From contig OZ021725.1 of NCBI GenBank assembly GCA_963978545.1, forward strand, positions 10,481,346 to 10,545,345: a stretch of DNA of 64,000 nucleotides, written 5' to 3'. This DNA is from Linyphia triangularis (Eukaryota > Arthropoda > Arachnida > Araneae > Linyphiidae). The notes beneath the pieces are model-generated. The model had not been told where the DNA came from. It searched no databases and saw only the letters and a program-made list of their open reading frames with translations. Shown one piece after another: positions 11,365 through 21,750 of this stretch. The translations under genes were made by a program, and so were the position numbers. Each line of letters starts with the position of its first letter. Position 1 is the stretch's first letter.

Positions 11365-11797
11365 ATCCTTTATATACATTGTCAATTGCTATATTCATGA
11401 ACACAGCGCCGGTATCAAAAACATTTTTATCATTGGCAAACAATGTTTCAAAATTAATTTATTAAAAATTAACGTGAACGTCCGTACAAATATCATTTAT
11501 TTATTCTGATTGAAGCCATTTTATTATTTATTAAAAGAAAATGTGGCAACAAGAAAGAGTTTCAACAATGGTCGCATTTTAATCCGATTGAATGACTCAA
11601 GTTGATTTATTATTATTCCGTAAAAACGACCTTTTAGTGACAGTAACAGCCCCAAAAAATTATAGAATTCATTGACATTGAATCTACGTGCCAAAATTCA
11701 GCCCGATTGGATGACGGCAAGGGGGTTAGTTAGGCCTCCACAGATTCGACTCCCACAAACAAATATATATACAAAATCGAAGTTAATATAAAGGATT
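11365..11797. mobile_element. MITE with short inverted ends ATCCTTTATA/TATAAAGGAT
   Basis: About 430 bp starting ATCCTTTATATAC and ending AATATAAAGGAT, with interior landmarks TTATTTATTCTGATT, TTCCGTAAAAACGACC and TTGGATGACGGCAAG. Related copies are at 16548-16980, 45551-46010 (right end lost) and 47294-47807. Confidence 0.7.
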
Positions 11798-11842
11798 TCA
11801 AAATAAAAGTAAACTTAAGTGTTTTTTTCTCATCCCAAGTAT

Positions 11843-12217
11843 AAAGCTTGGCGTCCACTATCGCTAAGCAGAGCAGATCAGAGCGGAGTGGATTAGAGCC
11901 AATTACAAGGCTGCCAACGTCCATTGTATCACGAGCCTCGTGCTACAATGGTCGTTGATAGCCTTGTAATTGGCTCTAATCCACTCCACTCTGCTCTGCT
12001 CAGAGATAGTATTAAGCTTGGCGTCCACTATCGTTGAGCAGATCAGAGCGGAGTGGAGTAGAGCCAATTACAAGGCTACCAACGTATACTGTAGTACGAG
12101 CCATGTGCTACAATGGACGTTGACAGCCTTGTAATTGGCTCTAATCTAATCCACTCCACTCTTCTCTGCTTAGCGATAGTGGTCGCCAATCTTTAGCGAT
12201 AGTGGACGCCAAGCTTT
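11843..12217. mobile_element. Two tandem palindromic MITEs
   Basis: Two adjacent hairpin-forming units begin AAGCTTGGCGTCCACTATCG at 11844 and 12013. Each has an arm reading AGAGCCAATTACAAGGCT that returns as AGCCTTGTAATTGGCTCT. The loops differ: unit 1 has CACGAGCCTCGTG, unit 2 has TACGAGCCATGTG. No ORF is present. The transposon superfamily is not assigned. Confidence 0.75.
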
Positions 12218-12608
12218 AAGCTCGTTGTTTGCGCGGTCATTCACTAGATGAATCATTTTTATTTTTACACAAAACTTTTGAGGTTGCCATTCGGAACTAA
12301 CAAAAAATCAGTGGCGGCTCTTGACTCAAAAGCTTGTGCACTTACTAAAAAGAAAAGTAAATTCCTTCAAAACAAAATCGACGTGTCCGAGCCAAAAATC
12401 AAAATTTAAAGATAACACGCTTAAAAAAGTAATTTTTAAATGGTTCGTAGCAAATTTAAAATTAAATACTATCGAAAACTATTAAAACAATAAAAATCGT
12501 GTCACGTCTTGACGTGACTGGTTTTTTGCTATCCCATACATGTTTCGACAAATTAAAACACCCAGTAAAAAATTCTTTTACAGCACTTTTGTGTATGTGT
12601 CCATTTAT

Positions 12609-12611
12609 CTA

Positions 12612-12698
<87 letters not shown>

Positions 12699-14383
12699 CA
12701 AAGCCCTCACTCACTCATTCACTGACTCACTCACTCACTCATCACTATTTCTCTCACTTCCCACATATCACGCCGGCCAAACGGTATAGTGGTTAGCGTG
12801 CTAGCTTCTGGACCGCGAGGTTGCGGGTTCGAGTCCCGTGTTAGGCATGGGTGTTTGTAAATGTATGTTGGCTTGTCTAATGACGAATGTTTCGGCGCAT
12901 TATAGCCCTCGTGTTGCTGACGGCGCTAGATAATCTGAATACAACCAACCAACCAACCCACAGAGTCACAACTCTGAAAATTGATACACATATTAACAAT
13001 AGTAAACATAGAAAAAGTAAGCTATCCCGATCTCGATTAACCCACTTTAAGGGTGGAAAAGGGGTTAAACGTTCCAAACGGGGAATATTCGAATGTCCTA
13101 CTTCTCATTTCGTCACAACTCTAAAAATTGGTTCGAATATCAATAAAGGCAAACGAAGAAAAAGTAAGCTTTTCCGATTTCGATTAACCAACTTTAAGGG
13201 GTGGAAAAGGGGTTGAACGTTCGAAACGAGGGATATTCGAATGTACAACTTCCCATACGGTCACAACTCTGAAAATTGGTACAAATGTCAACAATGGTAA
13301 AGATAGAAAAAGTAAGCTATTCCGATCTCGATTAATCCACTTTAAGAGGTCAAAAAGGGGTTAATTTTTCCAATCGAGTGATCTATTCGAATGTCCTACT
13401 TCTCATATTGTCACAACTCTGAAAACTGGTGTGAATATCAATAAAGACAAACGCAGAAAAAGTAAGCTATTCCGATCTCAGGTGGATCAAGGGGTGGAAA
13501 AGGGGTTAAACGTTCCAAACGAGGAATATTCGAATTTACCACTTCCCATATGGTCACAACTCTAAAAATTGGTTAAAATATCAACAAAGACAAACATAGA
13601 AAAGTTAAGCTATTCCGAGCTTGATTAACCCACTTTAAGGGGTGGGAAAAAAGGGGTTAAACATTCCAAACTCGAATATCCCACTTCTCATATAGTCACA
13701 ACTCTGAAAATTGGTAGGAATGTCAATAAAGATAAACATAGAAAAAGTAAACCATTCCGATCTCGATTAACCCACTTAAGGTTTGCAAAAGGCGTTAAAC
13801 GTTCCAAACTAGGGATATTCGAATGTCCCACTTCCTATTTGGTCACAACTCGAAAAATTGGTACAAATGTCAAAAAAGATTAAACATAGAAAAAGTAAGC
13901 TATTCCGTTCTCGATTTACCAACTTTAAGGGGTCGAAAAGGGGTTAAATGTTCCAAACGAGGGATATCCGAATGTTCCACTTCCAATGTAGTCATATTTC
14001 TGATATTTGGTGCAAATGTTAAAAGGGCAAATGTTAAAAAAAAAAAGTCATTCCAATATTGATTAACGAATTTTTAAGGGATGAAAAGTCGACGCAACAT
14101 TGAAACTATAGGAGGATTAACTTAATGTCTCAATTCCAATATAGCTACTAATTTGAAATTTAGAACTAAGAGCAAACATAAACACAATAAACTATTCCAA
14201 TTTACTATTCACAATTATAAATTTCGTTTAAAATGTCAACAAAGGAAAGTTCCTATTTTGATAAATCAATTTGTCGGGATCGAAATGGGAGCAAACGTCT
14301 GAAGTGTAGAATACATGAATGTCTTTTGATCGCTAAAATGCTAGATGGTAAAATTTCGTAACGCAGCACGGGTATTCAGCTAG
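12609..14383 (+). mobile_element. Helitron-like element 2, with minisatellite and inserted SINE
   Basis: Same family as 8704-9664: an AT-rich start followed by AAGGCAAAGCCCTCACTCAC, about eight tandem units of roughly 150 bp, and the end GGGTATTCAGCTAG before T. The 5' end has expanded into an (AT)n tract of about 80 bp (12614-12695), so its exact start is uncertain. A SINE interrupts the first unit at 12771-12957. Confidence 0.65.
12771..12957 (+). mobile_element. tRNA-derived SINE, copy 2 (sense strand)
   Basis: The sense copy shows a head GCCGGCCAAACGGTATAGTG, an A-box-like TAGTGGTTAGCG, a B box GGGTTCGAGTCCCG, a conserved body (GACGAATGTTTCGGCGCATT) and a tail of AACC repeats. The tRNA-like head cannot be a working tRNA, because its acceptor arm is not followed by a tRNA 3' end. 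The flanks CCCACATATCA and CCCACAGAGTCA look like a degraded target duplication. Confidence 0.88.
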
Positions 14384-14488
14384 TTTACATTATAATACAA
14401 AGGGTCGTTTTTTATTTTATACATTTTTGAGCTGGAATTTATTATGCTTGTGAGCAGTTTCCTTGAAATATTTTGATATTTTATCTAA

Positions 14489-16031
14489 ACTCATGTCTAT
14501 AAATTAAGGATAATTCAGTTTTTCCCTAATAACTTCTCAGTGGAGTAGCATAGACACTTGAAATTAACTTCAAAGACACATCTTTATACAACAAAACGAT
14601 AATTAAAACAACTCAGTCGCAGAATGAAATGCAAAGTGTACAGCGGGGCATATGCAAAAGAATGGAGTACCATTAGTGTGCAGTTGTACAGATGCATTTA
14701 CATTAAAAATCACTCAACACATGGAGTTGACTTTTAGTGTGAGATATGATCTTCTCTGTCATCAATATTTACTTGGCACAGTATTCTCATACTTAACATG
14801 AGTTACTTGATGAATTCTAGCGCCTAAATTGCTCGTCCCTCCTTTTGAAATGTTTGCAAGTGAGGGAAAGTTCCCAATGCATTAAATCTTTACACAGTGA
14901 ATATTGTAGAAGCATCACACACATGTTTGATGAAATTTGGAGTAAAGGAGTGATCTGGCTTACTTATAGGGGCGATACTCATATTTTTAATCCTTTATCC
15001 AAAGCAAAAGTGGAATAAAATAAACCATAACTATCAATAAACGCGATTTTGAAACTGATATTTCACAATTAAAGACGTGTCTAAATCAAGTTAACGTAAT
15101 TACAGTAAAAAAGTGGAATTTAATTATTTTTTGCGCTCTTGGGAAGCCTATTAAATAAAATCAACAAAATGAACATAAAGACCAAAACTCTTTTCCCACC
15201 AAATCATTATCTTGAACTGGCATTTACCATGAAATATCAAGTTCCCACCTTTCTACAGATCCTCTGATGTCCAATATTACTCATGAGATTGACAAAATTA
15301 TTTTCAGTAAATAGTATCTGATGTTAAAAAGATTTGGTCTTTGGGGGCAGTATGTTGACTTGGTTACATAAGCTCCCCAAGAGACCAAAAGATAATTAAG
15401 TTCCACTTTTTCCCTGTAATTATGTTAACTTGATCACGACAAGTTTTTATTGGTGATATATCGGTTTCTAAATCGTATTTATTGATACTTATGGCAAATT
15501 TTATTCCACTTTTGCCTTGGATAAGCGATTAAAAAATATGAATATCCCCCCTATAAGTAAGCCAGTTCACTCCTCTAATCCAAATTTCTTTAAGCATGTG
15601 TGGGACGCTTTTACGATATGAATTGTGTTAAGACTTGATGTATTAGGAACTTTCCATCACTTACAAACAGTTCAAAAGGTGGGGCGAGCAATTTAGCCAC
15701 TACAATTCATCAAGTAACTCATGTTAAGTATGATAATACAGTGCTAAGTAAACACTGATGACAGGGGAGATCATATCTCACAGTAGAAGTCCACTCCATG
15801 AGTTGAGTGATTTTTAATGTAAATGCATCTGTACAACTGCACACTAATGGTACTCCATTCTTTTGCATATGCCCCGCTGTACACTTTGCATTTCAATTTG
15901 CGACTGAGTTATTTTAATTATCATTATGTTGCATAAAGATGTCTCTTTGAAGTGAATTTCAAGTGTCTATGCTGCTCCACTGAGAAGTTATTAGGGAAAA
16001 ACTGAATTATCCTTAATTTATGGACATGAGT
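14489..16031. mobile_element. 1.5-kb foldback palindrome, copy 1
   Basis: The outer ends ACTCATGTCTATAAATTAAG and CTTAATTTATGGACATGAGT are inverted copies. The match continues inward along almost the whole element, for example GTACAGCGGGGCATATGCAA against TTGCATATGCCCCGCTGTAC. It reaches the centre near 15260, with about 10-15% divergence between arms and almost no spacer. No ORF is seen. A second copy is at 17901-19442. Confidence 0.8.
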
Positions 16032-16547
16032 GTATATTGCTCTGTATTTTTGTTTCGGTTTTGGGCTTTAATACACAAAAACTCAACTCATCTTTCAAAA
16101 CGTGTTTTTATTTAAAAACTACATACCTCAACTTTCTTATATTGTTCTCATGCTTGAGTATTTTGAAGTGAGTGGGTACTTACATTTAAAAGTTCGTGAA
16201 ACATATTAAAAGCAAATTTTATTAAATATTCACCTATTAATTTGTCTTAAGTAATCAAATGAATCTTGGTTTAATCGTTTTCTTCATAAACTAGTTAATT
16301 TTAAAGACTATTTGCCGCCCCGGGCAGGAGCCCGGCTTGACCCCCCCCCCCCCTCATGAACCGACCCTAGGCGAATCCGCCAAAACTGTTTTTTTTTTTT
16401 TTTTTTTTCAGGAGAAAAAAAAAACCAAAGAAAATTTTTGCCGTTTCTCACATCGTTAGCGTCCACGTTCTGCATGCCAAAGCTTCAAACAGAAAGGGTG
16501 AATAAACCATGTTGTTGTATTCCTTAGATTGTCCTATTGAACTTTCT

Positions 16548-16980
16548 ATCCTTTATATACATTGTCAATTGCTATATTCATGAACACAGCGCCGGTATCA
16601 AAAACATTTTTATCATTGGCAAACAATGTTTCAAAATTAATTTATTAAAAATTAACGTGAACGTCCGTACAAATATCATTTATTTATTCTGATTGAAGCC
16701 ATTTTATTATTTATTAAAAGAAAATGTGGCAACAAGAAAGAGTTTCAACAATGGTCGCATTTTAATCCGATTGAATGACTCAAGTTGATTTATTAGTATT
16801 CCGTAAAAACGACCTTTTAGTGACAGTAACAGCCCCAAAAAATTATAGAATGCATTGACATTGAATCTACGTGCCAAAATTCAGCCCGATTGAATGACGG
16901 CAAGGGGGTTAGTTAGGCCTCCACAGATTCGGCTCCCACAAACAAATATATATACAAAAACGAAGTTAATATAAAGGATT
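16548..16980. mobile_element. MITE with ATCCTTTATA/TATAAAGGAT ends, duplicated copy
   Basis: Duplicate of 11365-11797. Its left end coincides exactly with the junction between the two tandem duplication copies. Confidence 0.7.
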
Positions 16981-17021
16981 TAAAAATAAACTTAAAAGTG
17001 TTTTTTTCTCATCCCAAGTAT

Positions 17022-17166
17022 AAAGCTTGGCGTCCACTATCGCTAAGCAGAGCAGATCAGAGCGGAGTGGATTAGAGCCAATTACAAGGCTACCAACGTC
17101 TACTGTAGTACGAGCCATGTGCTACAATGGACGTTGACAGCCTTGTAATTGACTCTAATCCACTCG
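17022..17166. mobile_element. Chimeric palindromic MITE, right end truncated
   Basis: The left arm matches MITE 1 of copy 1, while the loop (ACTGTAGTACGAGCCATGTG) matches MITE 2. It is therefore a recombinant of the two. The right arm stops at CCACTCG, where Helitron sequence begins. Confidence 0.7.
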
Positions 17167-17167
17167 A

Positions 17168-17795
17168 TTTCCGATCTCGATTAACCCACTTAAGGTTTGC
17201 AAAAGGCGTTAAACGTTCCAAACTAGGGATATTCGAATGTCCCACTTCCTATTTGGTCACAACTCGAAAAATTGGTACAAATGTCAAAAAAGATTAAACA
17301 TAGAAAAAGTAAGCTATTCCGTTCTCGATTTACCAACTTTAAGGGGTCGAAAAGGGGTTAAATGTTCCAAACGAGGGATATCCGAATGTTCCTCTTCCAA
17401 TGTAGTCATATTTCTGATATTTGGTGCAAATGTTAAAAGGGCAAATGTTAAAAAAAAAAGTCATTCCAATATCGATTAACGAATTTTTAAGGGATGAAAA
17501 GTCGACGCAACATTGAAACTATAGGAGGATTAACTTAATGTCTCAATTCAATATAGTTACTAATTTGAAATTTAGAACTAAGAGCAAACATAAACACAAT
17601 AAACTATTCCAATTTACTATTCACAATTATAAATTTCGTTTAAAATGTCAACAAAGGAAAGTTCATATTTTGATAAATCAATTTGTCGGGATCGAAATGG
17701 GAGCAAACGTCTGAAGTGTAGAATACATGAATGTCTTTTGATCGCTAAAATGCTAGATGGTAAAATTTCGTAACGCAGCACGGGTATTCAGCTAG
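17168..17795 (+). mobile_element. Helitron-like element 3, 5'-deleted
   Basis: Corresponds to about 13758-14383 of Helitron 2 and retains the CAGCTAG|T end; the 5' part was removed by the deletion in duplication copy 2. Confidence 0.7.
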
Positions 17796-17900
17796 TTTAC
17801 ATTATAATACAAAGGGTCGTTTTTTATTTTATACATTTTTGAGCTGGAATTTATTATGCTTGTGAGCAGTTTCCTTGAAATATTTTGATATTTTATCTAA

Positions 17901-19442
17901 ACTCATGTCTATAAATTAAGGATAATTCAGTTTTTCCCTAATAACTTCTCAGTGGAGTAGCATAGACACTTGAAATTAACTTCAAAGACACATCTTTATA
18001 CAACAAAACGATAATTAAAACAACTCAGTCGCAGAATGAAATGCAAAGTGTACAGCGGGGCATATGCAAAAGAATGGAGTACCATTAGTGTGCAGTTGTA
18101 CAAATGCATTTACATTAAAAATCACTCAACACATGGAGTTGACTTTTAGTGTGAGATATGATCTTCTCTGTCTTCAATATTTACTTGGCACAGTATTCTC
18201 ATACTTAACATGAGTTACTTGATGAATTCTAGCGCCTAAATTGCTCGTCCCTCCTTTTGAAATGTTTGCAAGTGAGGGAAAGTTCCCAATGCATTAAATC
18301 TTTACACAGTGAATATTGTAGAAGCATCCCACACATGTTTGATGAAATTTGGAGTAGAGGAGTGATCTGGCTTACTTATAGGGGCGATACTCATATTTTT
18401 AATCCTTTATCCAAAGCAAAAGTGGAATAAAATAAACCATAACTATCAATAAACGCGATTTTGAAACTGATATTTCACAATTAAAGACGTGTCTAAATCA
18501 AGTTAACGTAATTACAGTAAAAAAGTGGAATTTAATTATTTTTTGCGCTCTTTTGAAGCCTATTAAATAAATTCAACAAAATGAACATAAAGACCAAAAC
18601 TCTTTTCCCACCAAATCATTATCTTGAACTGGCATTTACCATGAAATATCAAGTTCCCACCTTTCTACAGATCCTCTGATGTCCAATATTACTCATGAGA
18701 TTGACAAAATTATTTTCAGTAAAAAGTATCTGATGTTAAAAAGATTTGGTCTTTGGGGGCAGTATGTTGACTTGGTTACATAAGCTCCCCAAGAGACCAA
18801 AAGATAATTAAGTTCCACCTTTTCCCTGTAACTATGTTAACTTGATCTCGACAATTTTTTAATGGTGATATATCGGTTTCTAAATCGTATTTATTGATAC
18901 TTATGGCAAATTTTATTCCACTTTTGCCTTGGATAAGCGATTAATAAATATGAATATCGCCCCTATAAGTAAGCCAGGTCACTCCTCTAATCCAAATTTC
19001 TTCAAGCATGTGTGGGACGCTTCTACGATATGAATTGTCTTAAGACTTGATGTATTAGGAACTTTCCATCACTTACAAACAGTTCAAAAGGTGGGGCGAG
19101 CAATTTAGCCACTACAATTCATCAAGTAACTCATGTTAAGTATGATAATACAGTGCTAAGTAAACACTGATGACAGGGGAGATCATATCTCACAGTAGAA
19201 GTCCACTCCATGAGTTGAGTGATTTTTAATGTAAATGCATCTGTACAACTGCACACTAATGGTACTCCATTCTTTTGCATATGCCCCGCTGTACACTTTG
19301 CATTTCAATTTGCGACTGAGTTATTTTAATTTTCATTATGTTGCATAAAGATGTCTCTTTGAAGTGAATTCCAAGTGTCTATGCTGCTCCACTGAGAAGT
19401 TATTAGGGAAAAACTGAATTATCCTTAATTTATGGACATGAG
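17901..19442. mobile_element. 1.5-kb foldback palindrome, copy 2
   Basis: Duplicate of 14489-16031, nearly identical, which confirms that the duplication came after the two arms diverged. Confidence 0.8.
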
Positions 19443-19802
19443 TGTATATTGCTCTGTATTTTTGTTTCGGTTTTGGGCTTTAATACACAAAAACTCAACT
19501 CATCTTTCAAAACGTGTTTTTATTTAAAAACTACATACCTCAACTTTCTTATATTGTTCTCATGCTTGAGTATTTTTGAAGTGAATGGGTACTTATACAT
19601 AAAAGTTCGTGAAACATAATAAAAGCAAATTTTATTAAATATTCACCTATTAATTTGTCTTAAGTAATCAAATGAATCTTGGTTTAATCGTTTTCTTCAT
19701 AAACTAGTTAATTTTAAAGACTATTTGCTGCCCCGGGCAGGAGCCCGGCTTGTCCCCCCCCCCCCCCCTCATGTAACGACCCTAGGCGAATCCGCCAAAA
19801 CT

Positions 19803-19838
<36 letters not shown>

Positions 19839-20064
19839 CAAGAGAAAAAAAAAAAAAAAAAGACATTTTTGCCGTTTCTCACATCGTTAGCGTCCACGTT
19901 CTGCATGCCAAAGCTTCAAACAGAAAGGGTGAATAAACCATGTTGTTGTATTCCTTAGATTGTCCTATTGAACTTTCTATTGAAATAAATAAATAAAGAA
20001 ATAAATAAATAAATAAATAAATAAAGGGATTGGCGAATTTGCCCTTGTCGCATGGAACGCCTCA

Positions 20065-20145
20065 TGTGTGTTTGATTACTTATAATTTGTGCTGTAAAAT
20101 GTAATTATCACAAGAATGTATAGTTACTTTATAATCACTCTTATA
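20065..20145. repeat. Right inverted end of the 10.5-20.1 kb composite
   Basis: Inverse of 10523-10605 (ATTATCACAAGAATGTAT and GTTACTTTATAATCACTC). The inner pair TTGTCGCATGGAACGCCTC lies just upstream. Confidence 0.6.
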
Positions 20146-20662
20146 ACAGACGATTTATAGTATGAATAAAGATAGAGAATGTTTCCTTTTGTATTGTACT
20201 CTAATGTATTGTTTGTATCAATTATTTAAATTTAAATGTTTCTTTGTTTGTTCTTTAGTAACTGTAATTAAAAGCAAGTTTAAAATTTAACCCGAGATCT
20301 TTTGTTCACGTTGGTTACACAATATATTTACTTTATCAGCAGTTTACACTCTGTATTTTTCACTTTGATAAAATACCTAATCGGCTACTTTTGTAGAACC
20401 TTCTACTTAAAATCAAACAGGTAAAAATGTATAAATCACAGTTAAAAAAGAGTTTTGATAGAAAATTAAAAAAACAATTTTTTTACGATTGGTGAAAAAC
20501 AAAACTTTCATGGCCGTTACATTCTGCCTGACCACATGCATGATTTTGACGACATCGTAGCAACCTTGTGTTTGTGGATTAAGGGCTTAAGTCAAATTCA
20601 GACATCGTTTCTAATTCAGTCTCTTGAAATATACTGTACTCACACGTATTGATTATAGAGGT

Positions 20663-20704
<42 letters not shown>

Positions 20705-21750
20705 AATTTTACTCAAGATTCCTTTATGACATGAAGATAAATCGAAAATTTTATACTCTATCTTTTTAACCCTAATGAAATATTTTTATAATACGACAGA
20801 GGATATATAGAATAATAGAAAATCAATAAATAAGATAATATTTTGATGGTATACTTCGCAAGATTGCTCCAAGTGCGAAAGTAATCATCAAAGTAATTTG
20901 CAAGATTTTATAAAAAGTTCCGAAATAAAATGTTTCATTCAACATTGTCTTCACGTTATTGAAACAAAATGAAAGCCTTTGCTTGAAAGCATTGTATGAA
21001 AGATTTTCGAATTGTTTTCAAGAGTTACAAAATAGGATTACTTAGATAATTGTTTTTATTGCATATTATTGATAATGGTCTTTTTAATTAAAAAAGTTGA
21101 AAGACGAGGAAGTCTATTGGTTAAAGATTTTGAATGAGCACTTACATTTAATTGGTTATTGATTGTTTACATGTAGGATTGTAAAAATGATCTATTAGAA
21201 ACATTGTTATTATGATAGAGAAAAACTGTAATGTTTCGTGCTTTTTTTTCTGAGGTGAGTTAAATCTTCATTTTTATGTAAAGTCGTTTGAAGAGAACTT
21301 ATTCCTCGTCCTATAGAAATTAATATCATTTTACTCCTCTTTCTGGGAATGGTAAAAACGTAATAACTAAAGACAACAAGTTAATGAAGAATTATAGTTT
21401 ATTAAAAAATATTGAGACTGTAGTATTCGTATTTAATGAATGTTTTTCAGCTTTAGCTGAACAAGTATTTCTAGTCTGAAGAGCAAGTATGAAGAATCAT
21501 TAAAAAGAAGCTACGCAACTTTTTGGAAAATTTAAAAAACTTTAGCGAGGTAATTAATATCTCATCATTCTCTAAAGAAAATATTAAAACGAGAAAAGTT
21601 TTTATTATAACTTTAGATTGCCTTTCTTTTTCTTTTAATGGGGCAGATTTTATAATAGCAAAATACTAAGTTTTTCGCAAATTGAATATCATATGAAAGA
21701 ATTGTGACTGAGTCGAATTAATTATTACATAGATTATACCGTAGCCCAAC
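20146..21750. other. 5' flank of the intact receptor gene
   Basis: AT-rich, with a pure T-run of about 50 bp ending near 20700. No repeat family or upstream exon is recognised, and no promoter motif can be assigned with confidence. Confidence 0.4.

Larger units (their letters stand above)
11365..16549. repeat. Tandem segmental duplication, copy 1 (full)
   Basis: This 5.2-kb block recurs immediately downstream at 16548-19980. The junction at 16548-16549 joins CTTTCTAT to CCTTTATATAC, with a 2-base overlap (AT) common to both outer borders. In order the block contains a MITE, a pair of palindromic MITEs, a Helitron with SINE, a foldback palindrome and a C-run/T-run tract. There is no host gene inside. 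Confidence 0.9.
16548..19980. repeat. Tandem segmental duplication, copy 2 (internally deleted)
   Basis: Near-identical to copy 1 but about 1.75 kb shorter. It lacks the segment equivalent to about 12160-13757 (Helitron 5' end, AT tract, SINE and several minisatellite units). It also carries one palindromic MITE instead of two. The T-run at 19804-19838 is longer than in copy 1. It ends at CTTTCTAT before a TGAAATAAATAAATAAAG tract. Confidence 0.9.

Noticed and set aside
12499..12725. ORFs rich in Ile-Tyr
   Set aside because: Translations of the (AT)n microsatellite.
12780..12845. Possible tRNA gene (A and B boxes)
   Set aside because: It is the head of a SINE present in five copies with target duplications; the stems do not close into a proper cloverleaf and no tRNA 3' end follows.
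8596..14062. Many 60-110-codon ORFs on both strands in 8.6-9.3 kb and 12.9-14.1 kb
   Set aside because: They run through the Helitron minisatellite units and repeat with them; no domain, no start context, and frames differ between units.
17237..17479. 80-codon ORF nearly identical to one at 13823
   Set aside because: Identity is explained by the tandem duplication of non-coding Helitron sequence.
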